From positions 48,849 to 99,641 of the forward strand of contig JAUNBK010000003.1 of assembly GCA_030527105.1 (NCBI GenBank): a stretch of DNA of 50,793 nucleotides, in the 5' to 3' direction. This DNA comes from Planctomycetia bacterium. GTDB lineage: Bacteria > Planctomycetota > Planctomycetia > Pirellulales > Thermoguttaceae. Both the position numbers and the translations under genes were made by a program. Shown here piece by piece: positions 36,101 through 43,237 of the stretch. Every line of letters starts with the position of its first letter. Position 1 is the first letter of the stretch. The notes under the pieces are model-generated. The model did no database searches. It worked only from the letters and a program-made list of their open reading frames with translations, and had not been told where the DNA came from.

Positions 36101-37069
36101 GACCTGCGTGGTCTTCGCGGCAACGGTTTCGAATCGCGCGTCGGTCGTGACCGCGTCTGCTGAGTTGCCATAAATCAGGAGATTTTTGGCGTCGAGAGAG
36201 GAACCCGCATGGAAAATACCCGTGAAAGTGACGTCAATATCGCCACGATTCGACGTTCCGAGAACTTCGTTCTCACCAATCGTCAAACAATCAATCTCCA
36301 GCTCGCCGAAGTTCGTGATGGCAATGAAATCGACCCACGCGTCGACGCGATCGGCATTCGCTTCCATCGAGTTGTCGACAATCGTCACGTCGTTAATCGA
36401 CATGGAAGAGTCGTACATATTCACGATAATGGAGGCGGTTCCCGACGTCACCTCGGCATAGTCCTCATAGTTCCCGTCCTCAAAAGTATCTTCAATCTCT
36501 TGCAAGAACTCAACGCCCGAGATTTCCACGCCGTTGAGCGTCATGAAGCTGCCATAATTCTCAACGACACTGTAGGCATACTCTCCCGAGAATGTGCTGT
36601 TGCTCAGAATAACGTCCGTTGAAGCAAAGGATCGGATGCCGACGCCCTCGAAGTGGAAGCCGCTCAGTTCCAAGGTGCCCTCTGCGTCGTAGATTGTGAT
36701 CGACACGTTTGTCCCCTGAATCGTGATATCTTCCGTCGTCACGAGACTGCTGGAGAGAGTGACGTCGCGAATATCGTAGCCATATTCGCTCTGTCCGAAT
36801 TGAATGATGTCCCCATCTTGAGCCATTGTTACGGCTTCGCGGAGTGAAGTGAGACCGTCTGCATCGTCTACAATGTCATATTCCGTTGTGACTTGAATAA
36901 TCGCAGGCGCGTCGAGAATCTCGTCCTGCATCAAGTTTTCGGGAGACGACGCAATGACCGCTGTGAGCATCTGGCGCTGTTCCAGCGATTCGAGACGCAA
37001 TCCTCGCTGGATAAGGTTGTTTTTGCGAGTGTTCTTTTTCTTTGCTTGGAAAATGGATGTTATTTTCAT
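30158..37069 (-). CDS. giant secreted protein with beta-helix-like domain, 16 Fn3 repeats and dockerin-like end
   Basis: The protein is about 2303 residues. The ATG at 37069 has GAGGG at 6-nt spacing. The N-terminus is basic and contains RLESLEQRQMLTA, the planctomycete LEPR-type motif seen at the start of many exported proteins. About residues 60-440 look like a right-handed beta-helix adhesin-type domain, with DADGLTSLREAV at its entry and DIGAVE at its end. Sixteen fibronectin type III modules of about 90-95 residues follow, each with an ISW/VTW strand and a GY.V.Y strand. Near the C-terminus, GDLDDDG and NFDGSEYVSLGDRGWML form a dockerin-like calcium-binding segment. A basic, unstructured tail of about 90 residues ends the protein. 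A surface adhesin or matrix role is inferred; no catalytic motif is seen. Confidence 0.88.
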   Translation of the reverse strand: MKITSIFQAKKKNTRKNNLIQRGLRLESLEQRQMLTAVIASSPENLMQDEILDAPAIIQVTTEYDIVDDADGLTSLREAVTMAQDGDIIQFGQSEYGYDIRDVTLSSSLVTTEDITIQGTNVSITIYDAEGTLELSGFHFEGVGIRSFASTDVILSNSTFSGEYAYSVVENYGSFMTLNGVEISGVEFLQEIEDTFEDGNYEDYAEVTSGTASIIVNMYDSSMSINDVTIVDNSMEANADRVDAWVDFIAITNFGELEIDCLTIGENEVLGTSNRGDIDVTFTGIFHAGSSLDAKNLLIYGNSADAVTTDARFETVAAKTTQVVSIDTQLKDVDITNSTLLENFQGYRADFYITNSIYLAEGNYLDRGFIIGESNLEVSSEDLSGIFAFYNSETGLFDNRDYRIWANASVVDAGNNQYASAEGSDLLGNDRIAGGTVDIGAVESQAYKLTISGADAYTADGTAALNTIVFEWDDVDAPTSYVLRYYTGTEELSEVADEDWTYVREGFIVSGGTVSFTLTGLEQGTWAGFQVMAVGDNIETTDSDWSAIASAQTESIQQWAAPGELVASLKDVNVIDLAWYRVPNAPGYSVEYRVKVEEGETENPWTQADEEDFSYEQFGGFVLGNLAYDTMYEFRVKVVADENTLWSDSEWVYAEKKTGIQLSPVVITQNDATGTSVSISWTDETNDPDKVSGYAVEYSEDGVNWTPVLEENISGTSATIDGLNAGTDYFVRVKALGVARVSADSEWAVDENVSTKPQIAAPQISAEATGATTISVQWSAVENATGYVLDYSVAEDELWSSANVVVTPPAEGETTWTASITGLTPEMTYNIRVVAQGSEDYIDSTPATAKATTWAKLSTPTLSIVEKTTCEIEVSWAESLGAAGYEVQYSLTEPTDGTTWTELTISGDGLSAMFVESPDVPASQAVWFRIRSLGADGISETSDWSAPISGATLEKLVWGENAATATATGTTTILVEWAAVEGASGYQVSYQTGNENPVTTNFDANVLSNTFSGLEEGTLYNFYVTALGADDVSADSDPAEASATTWVQLPAPTLTAGDRTTASVSVLWGEIAGANGYQLEYKTSEDGDWLPLTPNEGELSGTFSEAEDVPQSATVWFRVKALGVDGTSVASEYSDVLGVATLEKLVVDTTSVSAVATSATTIDVTWSAVEGATGYEVKYQVGENWVSTGVTLSDVTTAATISGLNPDTTYNISVIATGDGVTTVDSEPALTSATTWVKLTAPELSVSERTAVSVTVTWEATEGASGYELQYKTSEEGDWVDVTLNSDGLSGTFTESIDIDEKQPVWFQIRALGADGVSETSAWCNPAFDSSTLERLSWGDDLNASATATSATTINVSWDSVPNASGYKVEYQVGDDWVTTNVSSTGSNSATISGLNPETEYGIRVIALGDQIDYVNSNPAETSAMTWIQLLPPTLTAGERTTDSVSVSWNAIANANRYQLQYKTSENGVWTDLAPNADGLSGTFSEAEDVPQSATIWFQIRAIGATGVSADSVYSEVLTMTTLEKLVVNTQEISAVATGATTIDVTWSAVDGAIGYDVEYQVGENWVSTGVTLSDVTTAATIGGLDSATTYNIRVIAKGDGTTTVDSDPALTSATTWILLEPQMPQLAGKTDTTISLSWAADTNASGYVLKYIASDAPEGTAWTFIETTTTSCEITGLSANTTYQFHLQSVGIDGVSETSEFSDNLDVTTKDVLSAPVASAETTGTTTINLSWTDVENADSFLVEWKKASEETWNTANGTATQNVDSSWTLGFSGLTSGTTYQFRVTAVAAEASEFVNSAVSNVAEATTLVQIAAPTITFGTITDVSIQLSWNTIENASEYVVSYWTGENAPQDVYAGPNTTFTLNSLSPNTEYSFVVTAKTTTEGFCNSEASETATATTLKDQLATPEVSVAYVDENVVVSWDSVPNATGYVLSYRIKGTEDWTDSNVLSTDTLSGTPLNDLSAGTTYEFRVTAIGDENTNGSVSDTVEFVAPDTVGLEGIIVREPSATGATTKPEPATWVDEWMNVYLEIWSDDTASILAGREFEFTFAVDDMYDVSGVSAANGFEFSYDDATGVWTITTSATFVAGEGDTYFGRFALTPKNENGVSWSDRVKEDAVEFNAVGVLDVYAVPGDLDDDGTILLDYSSTGTDNILMDAELAKTESYANFDGSEYVSLGDRGWMLENNYGKSFFGDRNVVYHEDFTFAIAPVYRAPSSGNVVLPAASENPVEKTDWRKSERRGEREREIPCAPEADPIPVVKDANRLSGNGRDVDSLRAASDSTSEAVDMVFSEYHRHHRSFLS
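32200..34500 (-). repeat. higher-order duplication of a four-Fn3 block within the giant gene
   Basis: Modules recur in the order WG.....ATAT, TLTAG.RTT, SAVAT.ATTIDVTW and a fourth more divergent one, with an offset of about 1.14-1.15 kb (for example around 32240-32460 versus 33390-33600). A near-identical DNA stretch is present in both copies (positions about 32326-32385 and 33466-33525). This indicates relatively recent block duplication rather than single-module expansion. Confidence 0.75.
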
Positions 37070-37139
37070 GAATACCCTCATGGTAAAGGTTAATATGAAG
37101 CCCGCCGAAACGAGCAGCCTGCCGTAATGGTTTGGAGTG

Positions 37140-37145
37140 ATTATA
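37140..37145 (-). promoter_or_regulatory. -10 box of the giant Fn3 gene
   Basis: TATAAT on the minus strand, about 70 nt before the ATG at 37069. No good -35 is seen at 16-18 nt. The rest of the 370-nt divergent region up to xylA is A-rich (37195-37260) and contains the xylA promoter. Confidence 0.45.
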
Positions 37146-37354
37146 GCGAAAAGTCTAATTGTGCGAAAGTCCAAACTTGAGCTTTTTTAGAGAAAATATC
37201 GAAAAAAAAGAAAAAAAGTAGATCTTTTTCGCGAAAAAAAGGTGAAAAGAAAAGGTTTGAGAAAAATAGCCAATATGCACAAAGTTTTTTCTTCAAAGAT
37301 GCCAAAAGTTCACGATTTTTTCCTGCCAGAACGAGAAAAAAAATCTCCCCGCCC

Positions 37355-37383
37355 TTTACTTTTTGCGAGAGGTGTGCTACAAT
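37355..37383 (+). promoter_or_regulatory. promoter of xylA
   Basis: A -35-like TTTACT (37355-37360) and a -10 TACAAT (37378-37383) are separated by 17 nt, giving a leader of about 50 nt before the ATG at 37440. Confidence 0.55.
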
Positions 37384-37439
37384 GCGTGTGTTATTCATTT
37401 CCAAATCCCAAATTTCCGTTTAAAAGGAGAGCATACCGT

Positions 37440-38753
37440 ATGAAGTCTATCCAAGATATCTGTCGCGTCGAGTACGAGGGGCCCGAGAGTCGCAATCCGC
37501 TTGCGTTTCGGCACTATAATCCGAGCGAGCTTGTGGAAGGGAAATCGATGCGTGATCATCTTCGCTTCAGCGCTGCGTATTGGCACACGATGCGTGGTTC
37601 TGGTGCGGATCCCTTCGGCGTCGGAACGATGAAGCGTCCGTGGGAAGGTCCCGTCGATAATGTCGAGAATGCGTGCAATCGCGTCCGGATATTCTTCGAC
37701 TTTTGCGAAAAAATGCAGATGCCGTTTTATTGCTTCCACGACCGCGATGTCGCTCCTGAGGGGGATTCTCTGGCGCAGACCAACAAAAATCTCGATGACG
37801 TCGTTAAAGTTTTCAAAGAGGAACAGGAACGAACGGGGATTAAACTTCTTTGGGGAACCGCCAATCTCTTTGGCAACCCTCGTTTCGTCCATGGTGCCGC
37901 GACTTCGTGCCACGCGGATTCGTTCGCGTATGCTGCCGCGCAGGTCAAAAAGGCGCTCGAAGTCACTCTCGAACTCGGTGGACAGGGCTACACCTTCTGG
38001 GGCGGGCGTGAAGGATATATGTGTCTCTGGAACACCGACATGAAGCGTGAAATGGATCATCTCGCTGCGTTTATGCACATGGCGGTCGACTACGCGAAAG
38101 AAATTGGCTTCAAAGGTCAATTCTATTTTGAGCCGAAACCAAAGGAGCCGACGAAGCACCAGTACGATTTCGACACGGCTGCATGTGTCAATTTCCTCCG
38201 CGCGTATGGTCTCCAGGACTACGTGAAAATGAACATCGAAACGAACCACGCCACGCTGGCGGGGCACTCCGTCGAGCACGAATTGGAGTACGCAGGCATG
38301 CAAGGTTTCCTCGGTTCCATTGATGCGAACTCCGGCGACATGCTTCTCGGGTGGGACACGGATCAATTCCCCACCGACATTTATATGACGACGAAAATCA
38401 TGCTCACGCTTATGAAATATGGTGGTTTCACGACCGGCGGTCTCAATTTCGACGCCAAAGTGCGACGCGAAAGTTTCGAGCCGATCGATCTCTTCTACGC
38501 TCACATCGGTGGAATGGATGCCTTCGCGAAGGGGTTGAAGATCGCTGCGGAAATCAGAAAAACCGGAGAGTTGGCGGACATGGTTGCAAAACGCTACGCT
38601 TCTTGGGATTCTGGCATCGGCGCGGAAATCGAGAAGGGGACGCAGAATTTCAAGACTCTCGAGGCGTATATGCTCGCTAAGGGGGACGTCGATGAGACTC
38701 AAAGTGGAAATCAAGAGTTGTACGAAAACGTCGTCAACCGGTATATTTTCTAG
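37440..38753 (+). CDS. xylA: xylose isomerase
   Basis: The enzyme interconverts D-xylose and D-xylulose (and glucose/fructose) in the cytoplasm with two divalent metals. The 437-residue length and N-terminal extension fit class II enzymes. The catalytic histidine is His100 in [11 protein letters not shown]. Metal-binding residues lie in [26 protein letters not shown] and [14 protein letters not shown]. The late [11 protein letters not shown] and [12 protein letters not shown] motifs are typical. AAAAGGAGA precedes the ATG at 9-nt spacing; longer frames upstream lack support. No xylulokinase or transporter gene is adjacent, so it stands alone here. A perfect 7-bp hairpin follows the stop (38769-38790). 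Confidence 0.97.
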   Translation: MKSIQDICRVEYEGPESRNPLAFRHYNPSELVEGKSMRDHLRFSAAYWHTMRGSGADPFGVGTMKRPWEGPVDNVENACNRVRIFFDFCEKMQMPFYCFHDRDVAPEGDSLAQTNKNLDDVVKVFKEEQERTGIKLLWGTANLFGNPRFVHGAATSCHADSFAYAAAQVKKALEVTLELGGQGYTFWGGREGYMCLWNTDMKREMDHLAAFMHMAVDYAKEIGFKGQFYFEPKPKEPTKHQYDFDTAACVNFLRAYGLQDYVKMNIETNHATLAGHSVEHELEYAGMQGFLGSIDANSGDMLLGWDTDQFPTDIYMTTKIMLTLMKYGGFTTGGLNFDAKVRRESFEPIDLFYAHIGGMDAFAKGLKIAAEIRKTGELADMVAKRYASWDSGIGAEIEKGTQNFKTLEAYMLAKGDVDETQSGNQELYENVVNRYIF

Positions 38754-38768
38754 GATCGATACCTGCTG

Positions 38769-38869
38769 AAGTGTCGCGATGCGGACACTTTGAACTGCGA
38801 TACTGGCGATTCCTACGATTCCTACGATTCCGATGGTTCCAACGACTTGGCGAGCGTCAATCGTTGGAA
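38769..38869 (+). other. hairpins and short tandem repeat downstream of xylA
   Basis: AAGTGTC-GCGATGCG-GACACTT (38769-38790) is a perfect 7-bp hairpin but lacks a T-run. A 9-nt unit, CGATTCCTA, repeats about 2.7 times near 38808-38834. TTCCAACGA (38837-38845) pairs with TCGTTGGAA (38861-38869). The region may end the xylA transcript; no gene is supported in 38754-38970. Confidence 0.4.
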
Positions 38870-38970
38870 TTGTGGGAGTTGTGGAACCGCGTGGGGATGA
38901 GTCTGCCCTTTGCTCTCGTGGAAAATGACGCACGCGGTATTGAAAGTTGTTCTTAAGGGGGAGTGTTGGA

Positions 38971-39744
38971 CTAACGCCGGAGGGAGAAGAGCGTCCAAAC
39001 CGCGCGGAGACTCTCGAAAAGGTTGATTTTGGACTTGCCACGCTGCCGATCTTCAAAAATGATGGGAATCTCCTCGAAATCTGCGCCGACTAGCTTTAAG
39101 CGCCAGAGAATCTCCTCGAAAAAGGAGTAGCCACGCGATTGAAATTTGGAAAAATCCAGTTTCCGAAGCGCTGGGACGGAGTAGTTTCGGAAGGATCCGC
39201 TGAGGTCACGCACGTGCAGACCGAGCAATGTTCGTGCAAGGAGATTGATCGCGCTGCTCATAAAGTGCCGTCTCCACGACCAGCCTTTGACACCGCCGCC
39301 CGATACGTAGCGTGAACCAATGACGACGTCTGCAAGTCGAGACTCTGAGGCGCGCCCGTCGCCTGAGAGGGCTCGAAGGTAACGAGGATGGTGGCTAAAA
39401 TCGCCATCCATGTTTATGACGCGGTCGTAATCGTTCTGAATCGCGTATTGGAGCGCCTCGATCACGGCGGTTCCGAGTCCTTTTCTCTCCGCGCGATGCA
39501 AGCACTTTAGGCGGGGGAATCGTGCCGAGTTGGCGTCGCACCAGTTCCCGGTGCCGTCGGGCGAGTTGTCGTCGACAACCAAGATATCGAAGGATAAATT
39601 GTCTGAGGTTGCGAACGCGTCCGTCTCGTTGAAAATGGTTTCTACCAGCAAGGGGATGTTTTCGATTTCGTTGTAGGATGCGATGGCGATGAGGTATTTG
39701 GTTGGATTTGTCATTTTTTTCTCGTAATCGTGTGGAAGTGGCAT
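38971..39744 (-). CDS. family 2 glycosyltransferase, dolichol/polyprenol-phosphate mannosyltransferase-like
   Basis: This enzyme of about 257 residues, in the DPM1/GT2 group, would make a polyprenol-phosphate sugar at the cytoplasmic membrane face. It shows YLIAIASYNEIENI at the nucleotide site, ILVVDDNSPDGTG, then INMDGDFSHHPRYL (catalytic DxD-like region), VIGSRYVSGGGVKGW, DLSGSFRNY and the late FEDRQRGKSKIN motif. It lacks the C-terminal membrane domain found in some relatives. The ATG at 39744 is chosen because the repeat tail just upstream supplies AAAGGAG at 11 nt; an ATG at 39714 gives a protein ten residues shorter but without a site. Open sequence further upstream is only translated repeat. 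Confidence 0.92.
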   Translation of the reverse strand: MPLPHDYEKKMTNPTKYLIAIASYNEIENIPLLVETIFNETDAFATSDNLSFDILVVDDNSPDGTGNWCDANSARFPRLKCLHRAERKGLGTAVIEALQYAIQNDYDRVINMDGDFSHHPRYLRALSGDGRASESRLADVVIGSRYVSGGGVKGWSWRRHFMSSAINLLARTLLGLHVRDLSGSFRNYSVPALRKLDFSKFQSRGYSFFEEILWRLKLVGADFEEIPIIFEDRQRGKSKINLFESLRAVWTLFSLRR

Positions 39745-39874
39745 ATATACTCGTTCTCCTTTATACTCATCGTCGTTTAAAATTTCCGTTTTGCGCGACG
39801 TTTTGCGAGCCGTGGTGCGCAAGCTCCAACGGCGGACGGAACCGGAAATTTCAACGCGAGGCATTATAAAACCC
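39742..39874 (-). repeat. full copy of the 104-bp intergenic repeat, inverted
   Basis: On the minus strand the unit runs from TTATAATGCC... through the core (GGAACC... GCACCACGGCTCGCAAAACG) to AAAGGAGTATAA and AAAGGAGAACGAGTATA. The right end is partly duplicated. The terminal AAGGAG lies 11 nt ahead of the glycosyltransferase ATG, so the element appears to provide its ribosome binding site. Confidence 0.85.
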
Positions 39875-39967
39875 GCTATATCTTATCCCCAAATTAAAAA
39901 AAATGCAAGGGTGAAAATAGGAAATTTGACCAAATTGAGGTTTTTTTTTCCAAACGAAAGGAGTTTA

Positions 39968-40181
39968 ATGTGCGTAGAATCCATACGCGTTTTGGATTGA
40001 AGAGTCATGAACAATAATCCCGAAAGTTGCATCAACCGTTAAATTTTACGTTTTGGGAGTAATAATCAAGGGGAAAAATGTTTGAACTCCTGAAGCAACG
40101 TTAGTTTTTCCAGTGAAAAAACCGATATACTTATCCTAGGAGACGAAAGCAAGGGGAAACATGGCGTTAAAATCGTTTTAA
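39968..40181 (+). other. three mini-ORFs with Shine-Dalgarno sites upstream of the sigma factor gene
   Basis: In the 500-nt intergenic stretch before the sigma gene, three very short frames each follow a good ribosome binding site. They are MCVESIRVLD (39968-40000, AAAGGAG), MFELLKQR (40078-40104, CAAGGGGAAAA) and MALKSF (40161-40181, CAAGGGGAAAC). The latter two share the same 12-nt leader. They lie upstream of the promoter at 40245, so they are not in its transcript. They may be leader peptides of an unrecognised transcript, or chance. Confidence 0.25.
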
Positions 40182-40244
40182 TCTGCATATGCCGACTGAA
40201 ATGCTTTTTTTTCGCCCAAAAAAACGTTTATCTCTTAAGTTTTT

Positions 40245-40273
40245 TTGACATTAGTGAATTTGTGGTGTATATT
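40245..40273 (+). promoter_or_regulatory. strong sigma-70 promoter of the sigma factor gene
   Basis: A perfect -35 TTGACA (40245-40250) and a -10 TATATT (40268-40273) are separated by 17 nt. The leader to the ATG at 40372 is about 90 nt. Confidence 0.75.
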
Positions 40274-40371
40274 AGGATTAGATAGAATTAGCGTTACTTT
40301 ACGAACGTAGTGTTTGTCGGTGCGGTGTTTATTGTTCGTGGGGCGAGAGAGCGATATCGAGCGGTGGAAGG

Positions 40372-41943
40372 ATGAAATACCTTTATCTTGAAGAGGATTT
40401 GTACTCAGGTGGCGACCTGTTTCAGGATAGGAACGCATCGGTAGGTGTGGAGTGGGGTGCTCCAAATTGCGATTTTCGTCATGCGCTCTCCTCCTGCTTG
40501 GAGACGGATGGTTCGGTGGAGGAAGTGAGTTCTTCTCCTGTGGAAACGTTGGCGGAGGAGGACCCTGTTTTCGTTTATCTTTCGCAAATGGGCGAGTTCC
40601 CCATGTTGTCTCAAGAGGAGGAGGCGAAGATTGCACAACGCATTGATAAGGCGCGCCAAAGGCTGATGTTGTGTCTTTTGTCAAATCCTCTCGCGATTGA
40701 GCAATGCGTCTGCATGATAAATGACTTGTGCGAAAAAAAGCGACGAATGGAGTGCACGGTCAACGTCTCGATCTCGAACGTTCGTCAAAAAGAACGAGCG
40801 GGGCAGATCATCTCCCAAAATATCCAGACTCTTCGTGTACTGATGGCGCAGAATAGGGAAGATTATTCGAGTGCTTTTGGATCTTCTATTCCCTCCCACG
40901 TCCGGAGCGACGCGAGGAAGAGAATTCGGCGTCGGTGTCAAAAGTGTGCTATTCTTCTCCATGAGATAAACTTTCAAATGCCCGTGATTCGTGGGATTTA
41001 TGATTCACTCAGCAACATTCAGGAAGAAATGCTCTCACTTCATCGCGAGCTTGAGCGAGTGCGGGGCAATTCCGAGATGAAGTATGCCTCCAGGCGTGCG
41101 TTAAGGCGGTTGCTGCATTTGAGGAGACTGACGTTTGAGACACCAGCCTCGTTGCAAAGATTTATGACGGAGGTGACTCTCCACAAAAAACAGTACGAGG
41201 CGGCAATGCGGAATCTCTCCGCCGGCAATCTTCGACTTGTCGTTTCTATTGCGAAGAATTACCAAAATAAGGGGCTTGCCCTCATTGATCTTATTCAAGA
41301 GGGAAACACGGGGTTGTTGCGGGCTGCGGACAAGTTCCAGTTTCGCAAGGGCTTTCGTTTTTCGACGTACGCGACGTGGTGGATCCGCCAAGCAATCGCG
41401 CGGGCGGTAGCCAATCAGGCGAGAACAATTCGTGTTCCGCTCCACGTTGTCACGGCAATGCGCAAGGTGCGAGAGGCGCGACAAAATCTCCTCCAACAAG
41501 CAGGTCGAGAGCCGACGATGGAGGAAATCATTCGCTCCTCGGGCATTCGGTGGAAGGAAGCCGCCACGGTGATGCAGATGAGTCGTGCGCTCATTTCGCT
41601 TGACCAGCCAGTGAATCGTGACGAAAACAGCACCATAGGTGATTTTATTGAGGATCAGCGAGAGAGAACTCCCATTGAAAACGTTCATTGTGAGAGCGTG
41701 AGGGAGCAACTCAACGAGTTGTTGTACGACTTGACCTACCGAGAGCGAGAGGTCATTCGCCTCCGCTATGGTCTTGCGAACGGTCGCCTTTATACCCTCG
41801 AGGAAGTTGGGACGTTTTTGGACGTCACACGTGAGAGAGTGAGGCAGATCGAGGGAAAAGCGATTCGCAAGCTCCAACACCCTTCGCGCACGGGACTTCT
41901 CGCAGGGGGCATGAGTGACGACATGCAGAGAGAAGAGGGTTAG
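40372..41943 (+). CDS. RpoD/SigA-like sigma-70 factor
   Basis: This 523-residue protein is a primary-type sigma factor directing RNA polymerase to -35/-10 promoters. Region 1.2 is at about residues 63-95 ([21 protein letters not shown]). A non-conserved region spans about 100-270. Region 2 follows with [27 protein letters not shown] and [18 protein letters not shown] (core binding, -10 melting and recognition). Region 3 is EPTMEEI...SLDQPV, and region 4.2 ends with [21 protein letters not shown]. The first 60 residues lack a canonical acidic region 1.1. Many planctomycetes carry several such factors, so whether this is the essential one is not decidable. A weak GGAAGG precedes the ATG. Confidence 0.94.
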   Translation: MKYLYLEEDLYSGGDLFQDRNASVGVEWGAPNCDFRHALSSCLETDGSVEEVSSSPVETLAEEDPVFVYLSQMGEFPMLSQEEEAKIAQRIDKARQRLMLCLLSNPLAIEQCVCMINDLCEKKRRMECTVNVSISNVRQKERAGQIISQNIQTLRVLMAQNREDYSSAFGSSIPSHVRSDARKRIRRRCQKCAILLHEINFQMPVIRGIYDSLSNIQEEMLSLHRELERVRGNSEMKYASRRALRRLLHLRRLTFETPASLQRFMTEVTLHKKQYEAAMRNLSAGNLRLVVSIAKNYQNKGLALIDLIQEGNTGLLRAADKFQFRKGFRFSTYATWWIRQAIARAVANQARTIRVPLHVVTAMRKVREARQNLLQQAGREPTMEEIIRSSGIRWKEAATVMQMSRALISLDQPVNRDENSTIGDFIEDQRERTPIENVHCESVREQLNELLYDLTYREREVIRLRYGLANGRLYTLEEVGTFLDVTRERVRQIEGKAIRKLQHPSRTGLLAGGMSDDMQREEG

Positions 41944-41945
41944 TG

Positions 41946-42054
41946 CTGTTATAACCTTTGCGATTGAATTTCCGGATCCGCCTGCCGTCGGAGGTACACG
42001 CCACAGCTCGCAAAGCGTCGTGTAAAACGGGAATTTTAATGGAGAATGAGTATG
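41946..42054 (+). repeat. copy of the 104-bp intergenic repeat
   Basis: TGTTATAACC, GAATTTCCGGATCCGCCTGC, GGTACACGCCACAGCTCGCA and AAACGGGAATTTTAATGGAG follow the full unit in order with about 15% change. It starts two bases after the sigma factor stop. Confidence 0.85.
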
Positions 42055-42158
42055 ATGCAGAATTTCCGCAGTAGAGTTGATAGATGATGAGGTAGGAAGC
42101 TCGCAAAACGTCGCGGAGTGCGCCACGAAAACGAAGGCACGCTCCGCAACCGATGCGG

Positions 42159-42893
42159 CTACATTCGTGGGTCGAGAGGGATGCCACTTGCGGCGGCGTT
42201 GGAGACCCAAGTTCCTGCCTCGAACGCGAAGCCTAGAAGGTAGCGAAGCGCCACCGTGAAGAAAAGGTAGAACGCGAAGTGGATCGCGCCGTCCTCAAAC
42301 TCCAGGTTGAAACAATTCGAACCTAACAACGCTCCAACGAACAAAAACGGCGCGGCAGCAAGCGCCCAGATGTATAACTCCCCCCCAAACGCAGCCGTCG
42401 TGTACCAAGCGACAAGCGAGAATCCTCCCCAAAGAAACAGGTAAAAAGCGGAGCAGAGGGCGACTCGATTGATAAGCTCTCGCCCCTCGAGGTTCTCGAT
42501 TGCCTCCGCGTCCTTCAGGAAGAAGTACGGAGCATAAACGAGCGGGGGCGTGACGAGGATCAAGCCGACGTAAGCGAGGATGGTGTTTTTTGGGGAAATG
42601 GTGCCCAGTATCCACGTCACAAGAAAGAGAGCGAGGGTGCTTGCCACGACAATGGTGGCGTTTCTGAGGTTGATTTTGTTCTCACGCCTCTTGATTGGCT
42701 TGAGGACGAGCCTGCCTTTTTCGTCCTTCCCCCCAGACGCGAACGCCTCTCCACCATGGACTTTGACCTTTTCTCCTGCTTTGGGGATGGTGATCATCGT
42801 CTTGCACTTTGGGCAAGGTCCCGTCCGTCCACCAAATTCGTCACGAACGCTGAAACTTTTTCGACACCCCGGACACGTTACGATTATCGCCAT
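42159..42893 (-). CDS. MJ0042-like zinc-ribbon membrane protein
   Basis: The protein is about 244 residues. The ATG at 42893 follows GGAGGG at 8-nt spacing; the frame open from 42944 is not needed. Residues 5-30 form a zinc ribbon, CPGCRKSF...CPKCKT, of the MJ0042 type common in Planctomycetes. After a charged linker, about five membrane segments fill residues 85-235 (e.g. TIVVASTLALFLVTWILG). The zinc ribbon should face the cytoplasm. No function is known for this arrangement. It has its own strong promoter, divergent from serC. Confidence 0.85.
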   Translation of the reverse strand: MAIIVTCPGCRKSFSVRDEFGGRTGPCPKCKTMITIPKAGEKVKVHGGEAFASGGKDEKGRLVLKPIKRRENKINLRNATIVVASTLALFLVTWILGTISPKNTILAYVGLILVTPPLVYAPYFFLKDAEAIENLEGRELINRVALCSAFYLFLWGGFSLVAWYTTAAFGGELYIWALAAAPFLFVGALLGSNCFNLEFEDGAIHFAFYLFFTVALRYLLGFAFEAGTWVSNAAASGIPLDPRM

Positions 42894-42958
42894 TGAAATA
42901 CCCTCCGATCGCACCAAGCGGTTGTTATGATGACACAACGTCAAACCTCACTGCGTCC

Positions 42959-42986
42959 ATTATAGCAGAAGTCCAGGTTTCGTCAA
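42959..42986 (-). promoter_or_regulatory. promoter of the zinc-ribbon gene
   Basis: On the minus strand a -35 TTGACG (42986-42981) and a perfect -10 TATAAT (42964-42959) are separated by 16 nt, giving a leader of about 60 nt to the ATG at 42893. Confidence 0.7.
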
Positions 42987-43017
42987 TACAGAAGGACAAA
43001 AATTCGACCGATCCCAC

Positions 43018-43045
43018 TGGACAAAACGGAAAAATGTGGTAAAAT
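43018..43045 (+). promoter_or_regulatory. promoter of serC
   Basis: A -35 TGGACA (43018-43023) and a -10 TAAAAT (43040-43045) are separated by 16 nt. The leader of about 185 nt contains a degraded 104-bp repeat. Confidence 0.6.
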
Positions 43046-43103
43046 ATGCCTTGTGTTTTTCAAGTGCCGCAGTGGCTCCGTAGTGGACGTTGAAAGTTGT
43101 GAG

Positions 43104-43232
43104 ACTTCACGTTGGAATTCCATCGCGCTTTCCGCCGTTGGATCGGCGCACCACGGCTCCTCACATTTTTGTGAAAACTCAAATTCATTTGAGCGCCAGT
43201 ATAAAGTACGATGGGTACGTATTGAAAGGAGA
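43104..43232 (+). repeat. degenerate copy of the 104-bp repeat in the serC leader
   Basis: ACTTCACGTTGGAATTCC, CCGCCGTTGGATCGGCGCAC and CACGGCTCC match the left half and core. The right half has changed, but GTATTGAAAGGAGAG at its end keeps the repeat-like AAGGAG. This lies six nt before the serC ATG and serves as its Shine-Dalgarno. Confidence 0.65.
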
Positions 43233-43237
43233 GTCCT

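Noticed and set aside
37395..39056. 553-codon minus-strand frame opposite xylA
   Set aside because: xylA on the plus strand is unambiguous; the minus frame is Arg/Val/Glu-rich shadow sequence.
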